A stretch of 43,904 nucleotides of DNA from Pelagibacterales bacterium SAG-MED01. GTDB taxonomy: Bacteria; Pseudomonadota; Alphaproteobacteria; Pelagibacterales; Pelagibacteraceae. Below are positions 26,439 to 35,542 of this stretch, piece after piece. Numbering within the stretch: position 1 is the stretch's first letter; each line of letters opens with the position of its first letter. A model generated the notes under the pieces. It had not been told where the DNA came from. It did no database searches and was given only the letters and a program-made list of their open reading frames with translations. Location of the stretch: the NCBI GenBank assembly GCA_014654455.1, contig JACWCY010000010.1, positions 1-43,904 on the forward strand. Direction: 5' to 3'. A program made the position numbers and the translations under genes.

Positions 26439-26810
26439 ATGGAAGATAATTTTAATAAACATCTAGGCAACAAGCTTAAGCTTAGAAGATTAGCCTTAGG
26501 TCTAACACAAACCAAAGTAGCTAAAGCAATCAATGTTACATTTCAACAAATACAAAAATACGAAAAAGGAACTAATGGAGTAAGCTCAATAAGATTATTA
26601 CAGCTTTCAAATTATTTAAAGGTTCCAATTAATTATTTTTTTGAGGATTTTTCAGAATACCTTATAAACTTAGAAAAATCTCAAGAAGGTCATATGAATG
26701 TAAACTATAATTTTTTAGTTAAGTTATATTCAGAATTGAATGCTGATCAAAAATTGAAATTTAATAAATCATTACAGGTAACAAATAATAATATTTCTAA
26801 GGTCGGATAA
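26439..26810 (+). CDS. XRE-family helix-turn-helix transcriptional regulator
   Basis: A 123-residue DNA-binding protein. Residues 9-66 form a Cro/CI-type domain: LRRLALGLTQTKVAKAINVT, with the recognition helix FQQIQKYEKGTNGVSS, then LLQLSNYLKVPINYFFEDF. The C-terminal 55 residues are helical and have no ligand domain I recognise. Proteins of this make-up are widespread in alphaproteobacteria; the target here is unknown. A purine-rich GAGGGG lies 7 bases before the ATG. It is convergent with tRNA-Asn, whose 3' end lies 4 bases beyond the stop. Confidence 0.85.
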   Translation: MEDNFNKHLGNKLKLRRLALGLTQTKVAKAINVTFQQIQKYEKGTNGVSSIRLLQLSNYLKVPINYFFEDFSEYLINLEKSQEGHMNVNYNFLVKLYSELNADQKLKFNKSLQVTNNNISKVG

Positions 26811-26814
26811 TTTT

Positions 26815-26890
26815 TGGCTCCTCGGGCAGGACTCGAACCTGCGACCAATTGATTAACAGTCAACTGCTCTACCAACTGAGCTACCGAGGA
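26815..26890 (-). tRNA. tRNA-Asn (anticodon GTT)
   Basis: On the minus strand a 76-base cloverleaf with encoded CCA: acceptor TCCTCGG/CCGAGGA, D arm GCTC-AGTTGGTA-GAGC, anticodon loop CTGTTAA (GTT), T arm GCAGG-TTCGAGT-CCTGC. It lies 50 bases downstream of tRNA-Cys on the same strand and is probably co-transcribed with it. Confidence 0.97.
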
Positions 26891-26940
26891 ATGTAAAAAG
26901 GTCAACTTACTTTTTTTTCATACTAAAACAAGATTTTTTT

Positions 26941-27014
26941 TGGAGGCAACGCCCGGAATCGAACCGGGATACAAGGATTTGCAATCCTCTGCGTAACCAT
27001 TCCGCCACGTTGCC
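26941..27014 (-). tRNA. tRNA-Cys (anticodon GCA)
   Basis: On the minus strand a 74-base cloverleaf with encoded CCA: acceptor GGCAACG/CGTTGCC, anticodon loop TTGCAAA (GCA), T arm CCCGG-TTCGATT-CCGGG. Only tRNA-Cys-like in anticodon. Divergent from valS; the 121-base gap to valS must hold both promoters. Confidence 0.97.
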
Positions 27015-27095
27015 CTGAGTTTTAGTTGATAGCTACAAAGAGTTTTATATTAAATATTTGTAATTAGTCTATTAAATAACGATCTAATTTGATTA

Positions 27096-27123
27096 TTGTT
27101 AATTTATATTATTAAATTATAAA
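27096..27123 (+). promoter_or_regulatory. Candidate promoter for valS
   Basis: TTGTTA (27096-27101), 16-base spacer, TATAAA (27118-27123). The -10 ends 12 bases before the valS ATG, so the mRNA leader would be only about 5-6 bases; no Shine-Dalgarno is present. Confidence 0.45.
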
Positions 27124-27135
27124 CTACTTACACCC

Positions 27136-29763
27136 ATGAATAGTGATAAATATATACATTCTGAAGTAGAAGATAATATTTATTCATATTGGGAAAAAAA
27201 CAAATTATTTAAACCTAAAAAAAATACGAAAAAATTCTCAATTGTAATTCCTCCTCCCAATGTAACTGGAAGTTTACATATGGGACATGCCTTGAACAAT
27301 TCAATTCAAGATCTTTTAGTTCGTTATTACAGAATGAATAATTATGAAACTTTATGGCAACCAGGGACTGATCATGCAGGAATAGCCACTCAAGCTCTTG
27401 TTGAAAAAAAACTTGAAAAAGACAATTTAAATAAAAATGATTTAGGTAGAGAAAAGTTTATTGAAAAAGTATGGGAATGGAAAAATCAATATGGAGACAT
27501 TATTATTAATCAACTTAAAAAGCTCGGGTGCTCATGTGATTGGTCTAGAAACGCTTTTACAATGGATGAAAATCTATCAAAATCAGTAGTAAAAGTTTTT
27601 GTTGAATTGCATAAAAAGAAATTAATCTATAAAGCAGAAAAATTAGTTAATTGGGATACAGTTTTAAAAACTGCCATATCAGATTTAGAAGTGGATCAAA
27701 GAGAGATGAACTCTAAGATTTACTATATTAGATATCCAATAGATAAATCTGATGAATTCATCACTATAGCAACAACAAGACCTGAAACTATGCTTGGTGA
27801 TACAGCAATAGCTGTAAATCCAAAAGATAAAAGGTTTAAAAAATATGTTGGCAAAACTGTAACTATCCCAATTGTGGGTAGAAAGATAAAAATTATAAAA
27901 GATAATTATGCTGATCCAGAACAAGGAACAGGCGCCTTAAAAATTACTCCAGCACATGACTTTAATGATTATGATGTTGGTCAAAGAAATAAGTTAGATA
28001 TTATAAATGTATTTACTAAAGATGGTAAAATAAATGATAATGCACCTAGTGATTATGTTGGATTAGATAGATTTGAAGCACGTAAAAAAATTTTAAACGA
28101 GTTAAAAGAAAAAGAATTCTTTGTTAAAGAAGAAAATATAAAAAATAAAGTACCATATGGGGATAGATCAAATTCAGTTATTGAACCTTTTTTAACAGAA
28201 CAATGGTTCGTTAATGCAAAAAAATTATCTGTTAAAGCAAAGCAAATAGTTAAATCTAAAAAGACTAATTTCTTTCCAGAAAATTGGTCAAAGACTTATT
28301 TTCAATGGATGAATAATATTGAACCTTGGTGTATTTCTAGACAACTTTGGTGGGGTCATCAAATACCAGCTTGGTATGGGCCTGATAAAAAAATATTTGT
28401 TGCAACAAATGAAAGTGACGCAAAAAAACAAGCTAAAAAGTTTTATAAAAAAGATGTAAAAATTACGAGAGACCCTGATGTTTTAGATACTTGGTTTTCA
28501 TCTGGTTTATGGCCTTTTGCAACGTTAGGTTGGCCGGATAAAAAAGATTTTGTTAAGAAATTTTATCCAACAACAGTTTTAGTTACTGGTTTTGATATCA
28601 TATTTTTTTGGGTTGCTAGAATGATGATGTTTGGCATGGAATTTTTAAACAAAGAACCATTTAAAGATATTTACGTTCATGCCTTAGTTAGAGATGAGAA
28701 AGGACAAAAAATGTCTAAGTCAAAAGGAAATGTAATTGATCCTTTAGACTTAATAGAAAAATATAGTGCTGATGCTTTAAGATTTACCCTTCTTTCAATG
28801 GCATCTCCAGGTACAGATGTTAAACTTTCAGAGGATAGAGTTAAGGGATATAGGAATTTTTTAAATAAATTATGGAATGCTAATAATTTTTTAATTACCA
28901 ATAAATGTGATTTTAATAAAACTGATAAAGTTCCCAAAACTACATTAAATATTAATAAATGGATTTATTCAGAACTTATTCAAACTAAAGATAAAATTGA
29001 GAAAAATCTTAAAGATTATCGATTTGATGAGGCAGCTAAAAATGCCTACCAGTTTGCTTGGCACTCTTATTGCGACTGGTACATTGAGCTTTCAAAAACT
29101 ATTTTATTTTCAGATGATGAAAAATCTAAAAAAGAGGTAAAAGAAGTATCAGCTTATATATTTAAACAAATACTTGTTATTCTTCATCCATTTATTCCAT
29201 TTGTTACTGAGAAAATCTGGTTAAAAAATAAGTTTGATAAATCAGATAAGAATTTCTTAATGCACGCTAATTGGCCAGCAGGGAAAGCCAAGAAAGATCA
29301 ATCTATGAAAGATGTAGAAAGCATCATCAATGTTATTTCTGAACTTAGATCTTTTAAAAATGAATTAAATGTCAGCCCAGGTTCATTTATTGATATTTCT
29401 ATAAATAAAATTGCAAAAAAAAATAAAACTTTAATGACTAATAATGAAATCATTCTTAAAAAACTTGGTCGTATCAATAATTTTTATGATAAAGATCAAG
29501 AAAAGCCATCAGCTACATTGGTTATATCTGGCGACATATTTAAGATCTATTTCGATGAAAATGTAGATTTAAATCTAATAAAAGAAAATTTAGTTAAAAG
29601 ACAGAACAAATATCAAGAGGAAATGGACAAAATATCTCAACGATTATCTAACAAAGGATTTACAGATAGAGCTCCAAAAAATATTGTTGAACAAGAAAAA
29701 ACTAACTATAGTAATTTAAAAAATGATATCAAAAAAATATCATTAACAATTGAAAGTTTATAA
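27136..29763 (+). CDS. valS: Valyl-tRNA synthetase
   Basis: Charges tRNA(Val) and edits misactivated threonine. The 875-residue class I enzyme has [16 protein letters not shown] (HMGH at 48-51), the editing-domain [15 protein letters not shown], the Trp-rich [25 protein letters not shown] and the catalytic KMSKSKGN (525-532), with a C-terminal coiled-coil arm. Length is in the bacterial range. It shares 1 base with ilvD, so valS, ilvD and manC form one transcription unit. Confidence 0.97.
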   Translation: MNSDKYIHSEVEDNIYSYWEKNKLFKPKKNTKKFSIVIPPPNVTGSLHMGHALNNSIQDLLVRYYRMNNYETLWQPGTDHAGIATQALVEKKLEKDNLNKNDLGREKFIEKVWEWKNQYGDIIINQLKKLGCSCDWSRNAFTMDENLSKSVVKVFVELHKKKLIYKAEKLVNWDTVLKTAISDLEVDQREMNSKIYYIRYPIDKSDEFITIATTRPETMLGDTAIAVNPKDKRFKKYVGKTVTIPIVGRKIKIIKDNYADPEQGTGALKITPAHDFNDYDVGQRNKLDIINVFTKDGKINDNAPSDYVGLDRFEARKKILNELKEKEFFVKEENIKNKVPYGDRSNSVIEPFLTEQWFVNAKKLSVKAKQIVKSKKTNFFPENWSKTYFQWMNNIEPWCISRQLWWGHQIPAWYGPDKKIFVATNESDAKKQAKKFYKKDVKITRDPDVLDTWFSSGLWPFATLGWPDKKDFVKKFYPTTVLVTGFDIIFFWVARMMMFGMEFLNKEPFKDIYVHALVRDEKGQKMSKSKGNVIDPLDLIEKYSADALRFTLLSMASPGTDVKLSEDRVKGYRNFLNKLWNANNFLITNKCDFNKTDKVPKTTLNINKWIYSELIQTKDKIEKNLKDYRFDEAAKNAYQFAWHSYCDWYIELSKTILFSDDEKSKKEVKEVSAYIFKQILVILHPFIPFVTEKIWLKNKFDKSDKNFLMHANWPAGKAKKDQSMKDVESIINVISELRSFKNELNVSPGSFIDISINKIAKKNKTLMTNNEIILKKLGRINNFYDKDQEKPSATLVISGDIFKIYFDENVDLNLIKENLVKRQNKYQEEMDKISQRLSNKGFTDRAPKNIVEQEKTNYSNLKNDIKKISLTIESL

Positions 29764-31481
29764 TGCGGAAGTTTAATAAGAAAAAATTACCCAGTAGACA
29801 TACATCTTTAGGTGCAGATAGAGCTCCGCATAGATCATTTTATTATGCAATGGGTGAAACTGAAAAAGATGTCTCAAAACCATTTGTAGGTGTTGTATCT
29901 ACATGGAATGAAGCAGCGCCATGTAATATTGCTTTAATGAGACAAGCTCAATCTGTTAAAAAAGGTGTTAGAGCCTTTGGCGGAACACCAAGAGAATTTT
30001 GTACAATTACGGTTACTGATGGTATTGCTATGGGTCATGAGGGAATGAAATCTTCATTAATTTCTAGAGAAGTAATAGCAGATAGTGCTGAATTAACTGT
30101 TAGAGGTCATTGTTATGATGCATTAGTAGGTATTGCAGGTTGTGATAAATCTTTACCAGGTTTGATGATGTCTATGGTTCGATTAAATGTTCCAAGTGTA
30201 TTTATTTATGGAGGATCAATACTACCAGGAAGATATAAAGGTAAAGATGTAACTGTTGTAGATGTATTTGAAGCAGTTGGAAAACATTCATCAGGGCAAA
30301 TGTCAGCAAAAGAATTAAGAAAATTAGAATTAGTTGCATGTCCAAGTGCAGGTGCTTGTGGTGGACAATTTACTGCAAATACAATGGCCTGTGTATCAGA
30401 GGCTATTGGTTTAGCTTTGCCATATTCAGCAGGAACACCAGCTCCTTATGAAGAAAGAGATAAGTATGCAAAGTTAAGTGGTAAAATGGTAATGGAATTA
30501 TTAGCAAAAAAAATTAAACCAAGAGACATTGTAACAAAAAAAGCATTAGAAAATGCTGCAACAATAGTTGCTGCAACTGGGGGATCGACTAATGCAGCAC
30601 TACATTTACCAGCAATTGCAAATGAAGCAGGAATTAAATTTGATTTAATGGATGTTGCAAAAATATTTAAAAAAACTCCTTATCTTGCTGATTTAAAACC
30701 AGGTGGAAAATATGTTGCAAAAGACATGTGGTTAGCAGGTGGTGTACCAATGTTATTAAAAACACTTTATGATGGTGGTTATATTCATGGTGACTGTATG
30801 ACAGTAACTGGCAAAACCATGAAAGAAAATTTAAGAGGAATTAAGTTTAATCCAAAACAAAAAGTTTTAAGAGCATATAATAAACCATTATCACCAGATG
30901 GTGGTGTGGTTGGGCTTAAAGGTAATTTAGCTCCAGATGGAGGAATTGTAAAAATTGCAGGTCTTAAGAAATTACAATTTACTGGAAGAGCAAGATGTTT
31001 TGATAATGAAGAAAGTGCAATGAAAGCAGTTCAAAGTAAAAAATACAAAGATGGTGATGTAATTATTATTAGATACGAAGGCCCAGTAGGCGGACCAGGT
31101 ATGAGAGAGATGCTATCAACGACCGGTGCTATTTACGGTCAAGGTAAAGGAGAGAAGGTTGCTTTAATAACTGATGGAAGATTTTCTGGAGCAACTAGAG
31201 GATTTTGTGTAGGCCATGTTGGACCTGAGGCAGCTTTAGGTGGACCTATAGCTCTATTACGTAATGGAGATATGATCGATATTGATGCTAAGAAAGGAAC
31301 TATTAACGTTCGATTAACTAAAGCACAATTAGCTTCAAGAAAAAGAAAATGGAAGGCTAGAAAATCTGATTTTGGATCAGGCACACTTTGGAAATATGCT
31401 CAAACAGTTGGACCTGCTTATTTAGGAGCACCAACGCATCCAGGTAAGAAAAAAGAAGTTAAGGATTACTCAAAAATTTAA
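29763..31481 (+). CDS. ilvD: Dihydroxy-acid dehydratase
   Basis: Penultimate step of valine and isoleucine synthesis, dehydrating 2,3-dihydroxy acids to 2-keto acids with an iron-sulfur cluster. The 572-residue protein shows the three cluster cysteines C54 ([10 protein letters not shown]), C127 ([11 protein letters not shown]) and C199 ([15 protein letters not shown]), plus [14 protein letters not shown] and [19 protein letters not shown]. It is IlvD rather than 6-phosphogluconate dehydratase by length and motif wording. Placing a valine-synthesis enzyme right after valS may be functional or coincidental. Confidence 0.95.
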   Translation: MRKFNKKKLPSRHTSLGADRAPHRSFYYAMGETEKDVSKPFVGVVSTWNEAAPCNIALMRQAQSVKKGVRAFGGTPREFCTITVTDGIAMGHEGMKSSLISREVIADSAELTVRGHCYDALVGIAGCDKSLPGLMMSMVRLNVPSVFIYGGSILPGRYKGKDVTVVDVFEAVGKHSSGQMSAKELRKLELVACPSAGACGGQFTANTMACVSEAIGLALPYSAGTPAPYEERDKYAKLSGKMVMELLAKKIKPRDIVTKKALENAATIVAATGGSTNAALHLPAIANEAGIKFDLMDVAKIFKKTPYLADLKPGGKYVAKDMWLAGGVPMLLKTLYDGGYIHGDCMTVTGKTMKENLRGIKFNPKQKVLRAYNKPLSPDGGVVGLKGNLAPDGGIVKIAGLKKLQFTGRARCFDNEESAMKAVQSKKYKDGDVIIIRYEGPVGGPGMREMLSTTGAIYGQGKGEKVALITDGRFSGATRGFCVGHVGPEAALGGPIALLRNGDMIDIDAKKGTINVRLTKAQLASRKRKWKARKSDFGSGTLWKYAQTVGPAYLGAPTHPGKKKEVKDYSKI

Positions 31482-32671
31482 TGAAAATTCGCCCAGTCAT
31501 TTTATGTGGTGGAGCAGGAACAAGACTTTGGCCGAAAGCCAAAAAACACCAAGCTAAACAGTTTATAGATTTTGGTAATTGGACTTTATTAGGAAAAACT
31601 TTAGAGAGAGTTAAAGCATCTATATTTGATGCACCGATTATAAGTACTAATGCAAAATATTTAAGACAAGTAAAACTACATCTAAAGAAACACAAAATAA
31701 GAAAATTTAAGATAGTTTTAGAACCAGCTAAAAGAAATACAGCACCTGCTATTTTAAGCACCGCTTTAATAAAAGATATTCCAAACGAACAACCTTTAAT
31801 GTTCTTAGCAGCTGATCATTTGATAGAGAAGGTTAGTTTATTTAATAAAGCTATTAAAAAAAATCAAAATAAACTCACTCATAATAATATCTTTATATTT
31901 GGGATTAAACCCACAATGCCTTCTAGTGAATTTGGATATTTTTTAACAAGAAATAACAAAGTAACTAGATTTGTAGAAAAACCTAAAGAGGCTAGAGCTA
32001 AACAAATAATTAGTAAAAAAGGTTATTGGAATTCTGGAATGTTTTATTTGAGAAAAGATTCAATAATTAATAATTTCAAGAAATACCAACCAAATATTTA
32101 CCGAAACTGTAACAAAGCTGTAAAAAAAGCAAAATATAAAAGTAATGTGTATTATTTAAATAAACAAGCATTTACCAAAGCAACAGCTAAGTCTTTTGAC
32201 TATGCGATATTAGAAAAAACCAAAGATATAAATGCGATCAAATTAGATATTCCTTGGTCCGATTTAGGATCTTGGAAAGAAATTTGCAAAATGTATGGAC
32301 GAAATAAAAGACATTATTTTAAAAAGAAGAATGTATTTCATAGACCTTGGGGTAGTTATGTAAATCTATTTAATGGCAAGGAATTCTTAATTAAAGAATT
32401 ATATGTAAAACCCAAAGGTATATTAAGTCTACAGAAACATCATCATAGAGCTGAACATTGGGTAGTAACCCAAGGTAAACCTAAAATTACACTCAACAAA
32501 AAACATTTTACAATGAAACCTGATGAAACAATCTTTATTCCACTTGGTGCAATCCATAGAATAGAAAATCCTTATAAAAAACCAGTAAAAATTATTGAAG
32601 CTCAAGTAGGATCAATTCTAAAAGAAACAGATATTGTAAGATTTCAGGATGTATACGGAAGAGTAAAATAA
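31481..32671 (+). CDS. manC: Mannose-1-phosphate guanylyltransferase with C-terminal cupin (ManC/AlgA type)
   Basis: Makes GDP-mannose from mannose 1-phosphate and GTP for surface polysaccharide. The N-terminal nucleotidyltransferase (about 1-270) has PVILCGGAGTRLWPKAKK and FVEKP with YWNSGMF; the C-terminal cupin (about 285-396) has RPWGSYVNL, LSLQKHHHRAEHWVV and IFIPLGAIHRIENP, matching type II phosphomannose isomerase. At 396 residues it is shorter than typical bifunctional ManC (about 470), so the linker is compact. It ends base-to-base with the convergent lipid kinase gene. GDP-mannose is not an obvious donor for the glycosyltransferase at 34471-35478, but the link cannot be ruled out. 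Confidence 0.88.
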   Translation: MKIRPVILCGGAGTRLWPKAKKHQAKQFIDFGNWTLLGKTLERVKASIFDAPIISTNAKYLRQVKLHLKKHKIRKFKIVLEPAKRNTAPAILSTALIKDIPNEQPLMFLAADHLIEKVSLFNKAIKKNQNKLTHNNIFIFGIKPTMPSSEFGYFLTRNNKVTRFVEKPKEARAKQIISKKGYWNSGMFYLRKDSIINNFKKYQPNIYRNCNKAVKKAKYKSNVYYLNKQAFTKATAKSFDYAILEKTKDINAIKLDIPWSDLGSWKEICKMYGRNKRHYFKKKNVFHRPWGSYVNLFNGKEFLIKELYVKPKGILSLQKHHHRAEHWVVTQGKPKITLNKKHFTMKPDETIFIPLGAIHRIENPYKKPVKIIEAQVGSILKETDIVRFQDVYGRVK

Positions 32672-33556
32672 TTATTTTACAAGAAAATTCACTTTTTTAT
32701 TTGATAGATTTAAATGAATTTTTTTATATGAACCAAAATTATCCCCATCAATTTGAACTGGTATCAAATCATTTCCATCAATAGTAATTTTTTGTGAATA
32801 AGTGGTAATAACATTTTTGTTTTTACTTAAATCACCATTAAGAATTATTAAGAATATAGAATATAATAAACTGATCCTAGTCAAATCCTTAAATATATAG
32901 GTGACTAATTTATCTTCAAAAATATTTGTTTTATTTATTTTATGATGTCCTGCGTAATATTTGGTATTTGAGGATAATATCCAGTCTGCTTGATAAAATT
33001 GCCCGTCAAAAGTAACATTTAATTTTTTATTATTCATAAATAAGAAATATTGAAAACCTTTAATGCCAAATATAATTTTACCAAGAATTTTTTTAATTTT
33101 TGAATTAATTGAATGAACAATTTTTGCATCCCACCCTATACCTGCCATTAAAAAGAAATAATTCTCGTTAATTTTTACAAGATTAGAGGATTTATAATTA
33201 TTAGAAACTAACACATTTACTATATCATCAACTTTTTTATTCATTGATAATTCAGCTTGAAGCAAATTTGCAGTGCCAGCAGGAATATAACCTATGGCAA
33301 AATCGTCTTTAAAATTAAAATTATTTTTAATTAATTCATTAATTGCAAAAGAAACTGAACCATCACCACCAGCTACTATTAGTCGATCATAATTTTTTTG
33401 ATTAAAATCTTTAAAAATTTTCTTAGCTTGATTTATTGTTTTTGTTTCAAAGTAGTCTACAGAATTATTTTCTTTTAACTTAGATAAAACCCTATTTATG
33501 AATTTTGATTTTCTTCCAGAAGAAGAGTTTAGATTGTAAATCAAACAATATAACAT
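32672..33556 (-). CDS. Diacylglycerol/lipid kinase family protein
   Basis: Probable lipid kinase that phosphorylates diacylglycerol or a related lipid at the membrane. The 294-residue protein has the DAGK catalytic signature LIVAGGDGSVSFAINELI (GGDGS at 63-67) and IGYIPAGTANLLQAEL, then a C-terminal beta-rich domain. The start ATG at 33556 gives the expected family N-terminus (LIYNLNSSSGR) and is preceded by AAGGA 6 bases upstream. It is divergent from plcP across 98 bases holding two Pho-box-like sites, one facing this gene. It could recycle diacylglycerol released by PlcP to phosphatidate, or act on another lipid; the sequence does not decide. Confidence 0.85.
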   Translation of the reverse strand: MLYCLIYNLNSSSGRKSKFINRVLSKLKENNSVDYFETKTINQAKKIFKDFNQKNYDRLIVAGGDGSVSFAINELIKNNFNFKDDFAIGYIPAGTANLLQAELSMNKKVDDIVNVLVSNNYKSSNLVKINENYFFLMAGIGWDAKIVHSINSKIKKILGKIIFGIKGFQYFLFMNNKKLNVTFDGQFYQADWILSSNTKYYAGHHKINKTNIFEDKLVTYIFKDLTRISLLYSIFLIILNGDLSKNKNVITTYSQKITIDGNDLIPVQIDGDNFGSYKKIHLNLSNKKVNFLVK

Positions 33557-33575
33557 AATTATTCCTTAAAAAATT

Positions 33576-33593
33576 TTTAACAAATTTGTAACA
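33576..33593 (-). promoter_or_regulatory. Pho-box-like direct repeat facing the lipid kinase gene
   Basis: On the minus strand TGTTACA-AATT-TGTTAAA: two 7-base direct repeats with a 4-base spacer, the 11-bp period of PhoB binding sites. It ends 19 bases before the lipid kinase ATG. Its two half-sites are identical to those of the divergent box at 33623-33640. Binding by PhoB is inferred from architecture and from phoB and phoR in the same locus. Confidence 0.68.
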
Positions 33594-33622
33594 TTCAAAT
33601 GAGATAAGAATTAAATGATTCG

Positions 33623-33640
33623 TGTTACAGTTGTGTTAAA
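33623..33640 (+). promoter_or_regulatory. Pho-box-like direct repeat facing plcP
   Basis: TGTTACA-GTTG-TGTTAAA, 7-base direct repeats at 11-bp period, ending 14 bases before the plcP start. AATAAT (33642-33647) follows directly and could be a -10 giving a transcript that starts at the ATG; the more usual -10 position, 10 bases after the box, would fall on the start codon itself (TTAAAT, 33651-33656). Confidence 0.72.
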
Positions 33641-33654
33641 AAATAATTTTTTAA

Positions 33655-34467
33655 ATGCCCAACATACTAAAATATAAAAGCATTTTTATTTCTGACGTAC
33701 ATTTAGGTACCAAGGGTTGTCAGGCAAATAAACTTTTAGAGTTTTTTAAAAACTCAAGATCCGAAAGTCTTTATCTTGTAGGAGATATTATAGATATCTG
33801 GGCAATGCAAAAAAGTTTTTTTTGGCCACAGGAACATAATGATGTAATCCAAAAAATTTTAAGAAAAGCAAGGCATGGTACTAAAGTTTTCTACATAATG
33901 GGTAATCATGACGAAATGTTAAGAAAATTTATTCCAATGCATTTTGGTGATATCCATATGGTAAATAGAGTTATCCATGAAACAAATGCTGGAAAAAAAT
34001 ATGTTGTTGTTCATGGTGATGCTTGGGATGGTGTTATGAAGCATGCTAAATGGTTATCTAAACTTGGATCAATAGCCTATGAATTATTGTTAAAATTAAA
34101 TGTAATAATTAATTTTTTTAGAAGGTTGAGAGGAAAAGAATATTGGTCTCTTGCAAAATTTTTAAAATATAAAGTTAAAAATGCAGTTAAATATATTGGT
34201 GAATACGAAAAGACAGTCTCAGATTATGCAAAAAGAAAAAAATTTGATGGAATTATTTGTGGTCACATTCATCATGCGGAGGATAGAGATTTTAATGGGG
34301 TCAATTATTTAAATTGTGGAGACTGGGTAGAATCTTGTACTGCATTAGCCGAAAATTATGATGGTAGTTTTGAAATATTATATTGGGACAAAATAAGAGA
34401 ACAATATTTAGATGCTAAAGAAATAATTAAACCAATTAAAACCGAAGACTTAAAAAAAGCTTCATAA
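33655..34467 (+). CDS. plcP: PlcP-type metallophosphoesterase (phospholipase C-like)
   Basis: Calcineurin-like phosphoesterase of 270 residues. In marine alphaproteobacteria PlcP releases diacylglycerol from phospholipids during phosphate starvation; the fold is shared with the LpxH lipid-A enzyme. Metal-site motifs are complete: D14-H16 (SDVHLGTKG), D44 (GDIIDIW), N84-H85 (MGNHDEM), H120 (VVHGDAWD), H204 and H206 (CGHIHHAED). No signal peptide. The gene is preceded by a Pho-box-like repeat and followed after 3 bases by a GT4 glycosyltransferase, then phoR and pst genes, which strongly favours PlcP over LpxH. The ATG at 33655 is the only reasonable start before the metal-binding SDVH; it has no Shine-Dalgarno. 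Confidence 0.85.
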   Translation: MPNILKYKSIFISDVHLGTKGCQANKLLEFFKNSRSESLYLVGDIIDIWAMQKSFFWPQEHNDVIQKILRKARHGTKVFYIMGNHDEMLRKFIPMHFGDIHMVNRVIHETNAGKKYVVVHGDAWDGVMKHAKWLSKLGSIAYELLLKLNVIINFFRRLRGKEYWSLAKFLKYKVKNAVKYIGEYEKTVSDYAKRKKFDGIICGHIHHAEDRDFNGVNYLNCGDWVESCTALAENYDGSFEILYWDKIREQYLDAKEIIKPIKTEDLKKAS

Positions 34468-34470
34468 TTA

Positions 34471-35478
34471 ATGAAAATTTTAATTGCAACAGATGCATAT
34501 TTTCCACAGGTAAATGGTGTCGTAAGAACCTTACATGAAACTGGCAATGTATTAAAAGAACAAGGTCATACTATAGAATATATTACACCCGACTTATTTT
34601 TAACTTTTCCGATGCCGAAATATAATGAAATTAGATTATCTATTAATGTTTGGCCAAGAGTTGGTAATTTGATAAAGAAAATAAAACCTGATGCAATTCA
34701 TATTGCTACAGAAGGCCCTATAGGGACTATGGCAAGAAGATATTGTTTAAAGAATAATCTAAAGTTTACTACAAGTTTTCATACAAGATTTGACAAATAT
34801 CTTAAACTATATTTTCCAATTTTACCTGCAAAATGGGCTGAAAAATTCTTAGCAAACTTTCATAACAAGGCTGAGAGAATTTTAGTAACAACAGAATCTA
34901 TGAGAAAAGAATTAATAGATATAGGTATAGATAATAATAAAATGATTACTTGGACTAGAGGAGGAAATCATGGAGCTTTTAAGAGCCCAAAAAAAATTGA
35001 TTTACCTCATAAAAGACCTATTTGGATTTATGTTGGAAGAGTTGCAGTTGAGAAAAATATAAGGGCTTTTTTAGAATGTGATTTAGAAGGTACAAAAATA
35101 ATTATAGGAAAGGGACCCGATTTAAAAAAATTAAAAAAAGAATTCCCCAAAGACATTTTTTTAGGAGAAAAAACAAATGGTGAATTAGCATCACATTTTG
35201 CATCTTCTGATGTTTTTGTATTCCCTAGTAAAACAGATACTTTTGGAATTGTAGTTTGTGAGTCTTTAAATTGTGGAACACCTGTAGCTGCTTATCCTGT
35301 TCCAGGTCCTAAAGATATATTTGAAGGGTCCAAAATAGATTGTTTAGATAATGATCTTAAAGTTTCAGCACATAAAGCTTTAAAAGTTGACAGAAATGAT
35401 TGTCTTGAATTTGCAAAAAAATTTACCTGGGAAGAAACAGCAAAAATATTTTTTAATAATATTTCACCAAATCATTAG
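34471..35478 (+). CDS. agt: GT4-family glycosyltransferase, probable glycolipid synthase
   Basis: A 335-residue GT-B glycosyltransferase: acceptor domain with PQVNGVVRTLHETGNVL and SFHTRFDKYLK, then donor-sugar domain with WIYVGRVAVEKNIRAF and FPSKTDTFGIVVCESLN, where the usual first Glu of the EX7E motif is Asp. In SAR11 and other marine bacteria a glycosyltransferase next to plcP puts a sugar on diacylglycerol to form non-phosphorus membrane lipids. It follows plcP by 3 bases and so should be co-transcribed. Donor sugar (glucose, glucuronate or other) cannot be read from sequence. No membrane segment; probably peripheral. Confidence 0.85.
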   Translation: MKILIATDAYFPQVNGVVRTLHETGNVLKEQGHTIEYITPDLFLTFPMPKYNEIRLSINVWPRVGNLIKKIKPDAIHIATEGPIGTMARRYCLKNNLKFTTSFHTRFDKYLKLYFPILPAKWAEKFLANFHNKAERILVTTESMRKELIDIGIDNNKMITWTRGGNHGAFKSPKKIDLPHKRPIWIYVGRVAVEKNIRAFLECDLEGTKIIIGKGPDLKKLKKEFPKDIFLGEKTNGELASHFASSDVFVFPSKTDTFGIVVCESLNCGTPVAAYPVPGPKDIFEGSKIDCLDNDLKVSAHKALKVDRNDCLEFAKKFTWEETAKIFFNNISPNH

Positions 35479-35542
35479 TTAATTTTTCTTAATTTGATTG
35501 CATTAAAAAGTGTAATGATGCAAAATTAAGCCATCTAAATTT

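Noticed and set aside
26891..26940. Terminator between tRNA-Cys and tRNA-Asn
   Set aside because: T and A runs are present but no GC-rich stem forms; the two tRNAs are probably one transcript.
35492..35530. Pho box or palindrome (GCATTA...TAATGATGC) before phoR
   Set aside because: No 11-bp direct repeat could be found and the inverted repeat is imperfect; not distinguishable from background.
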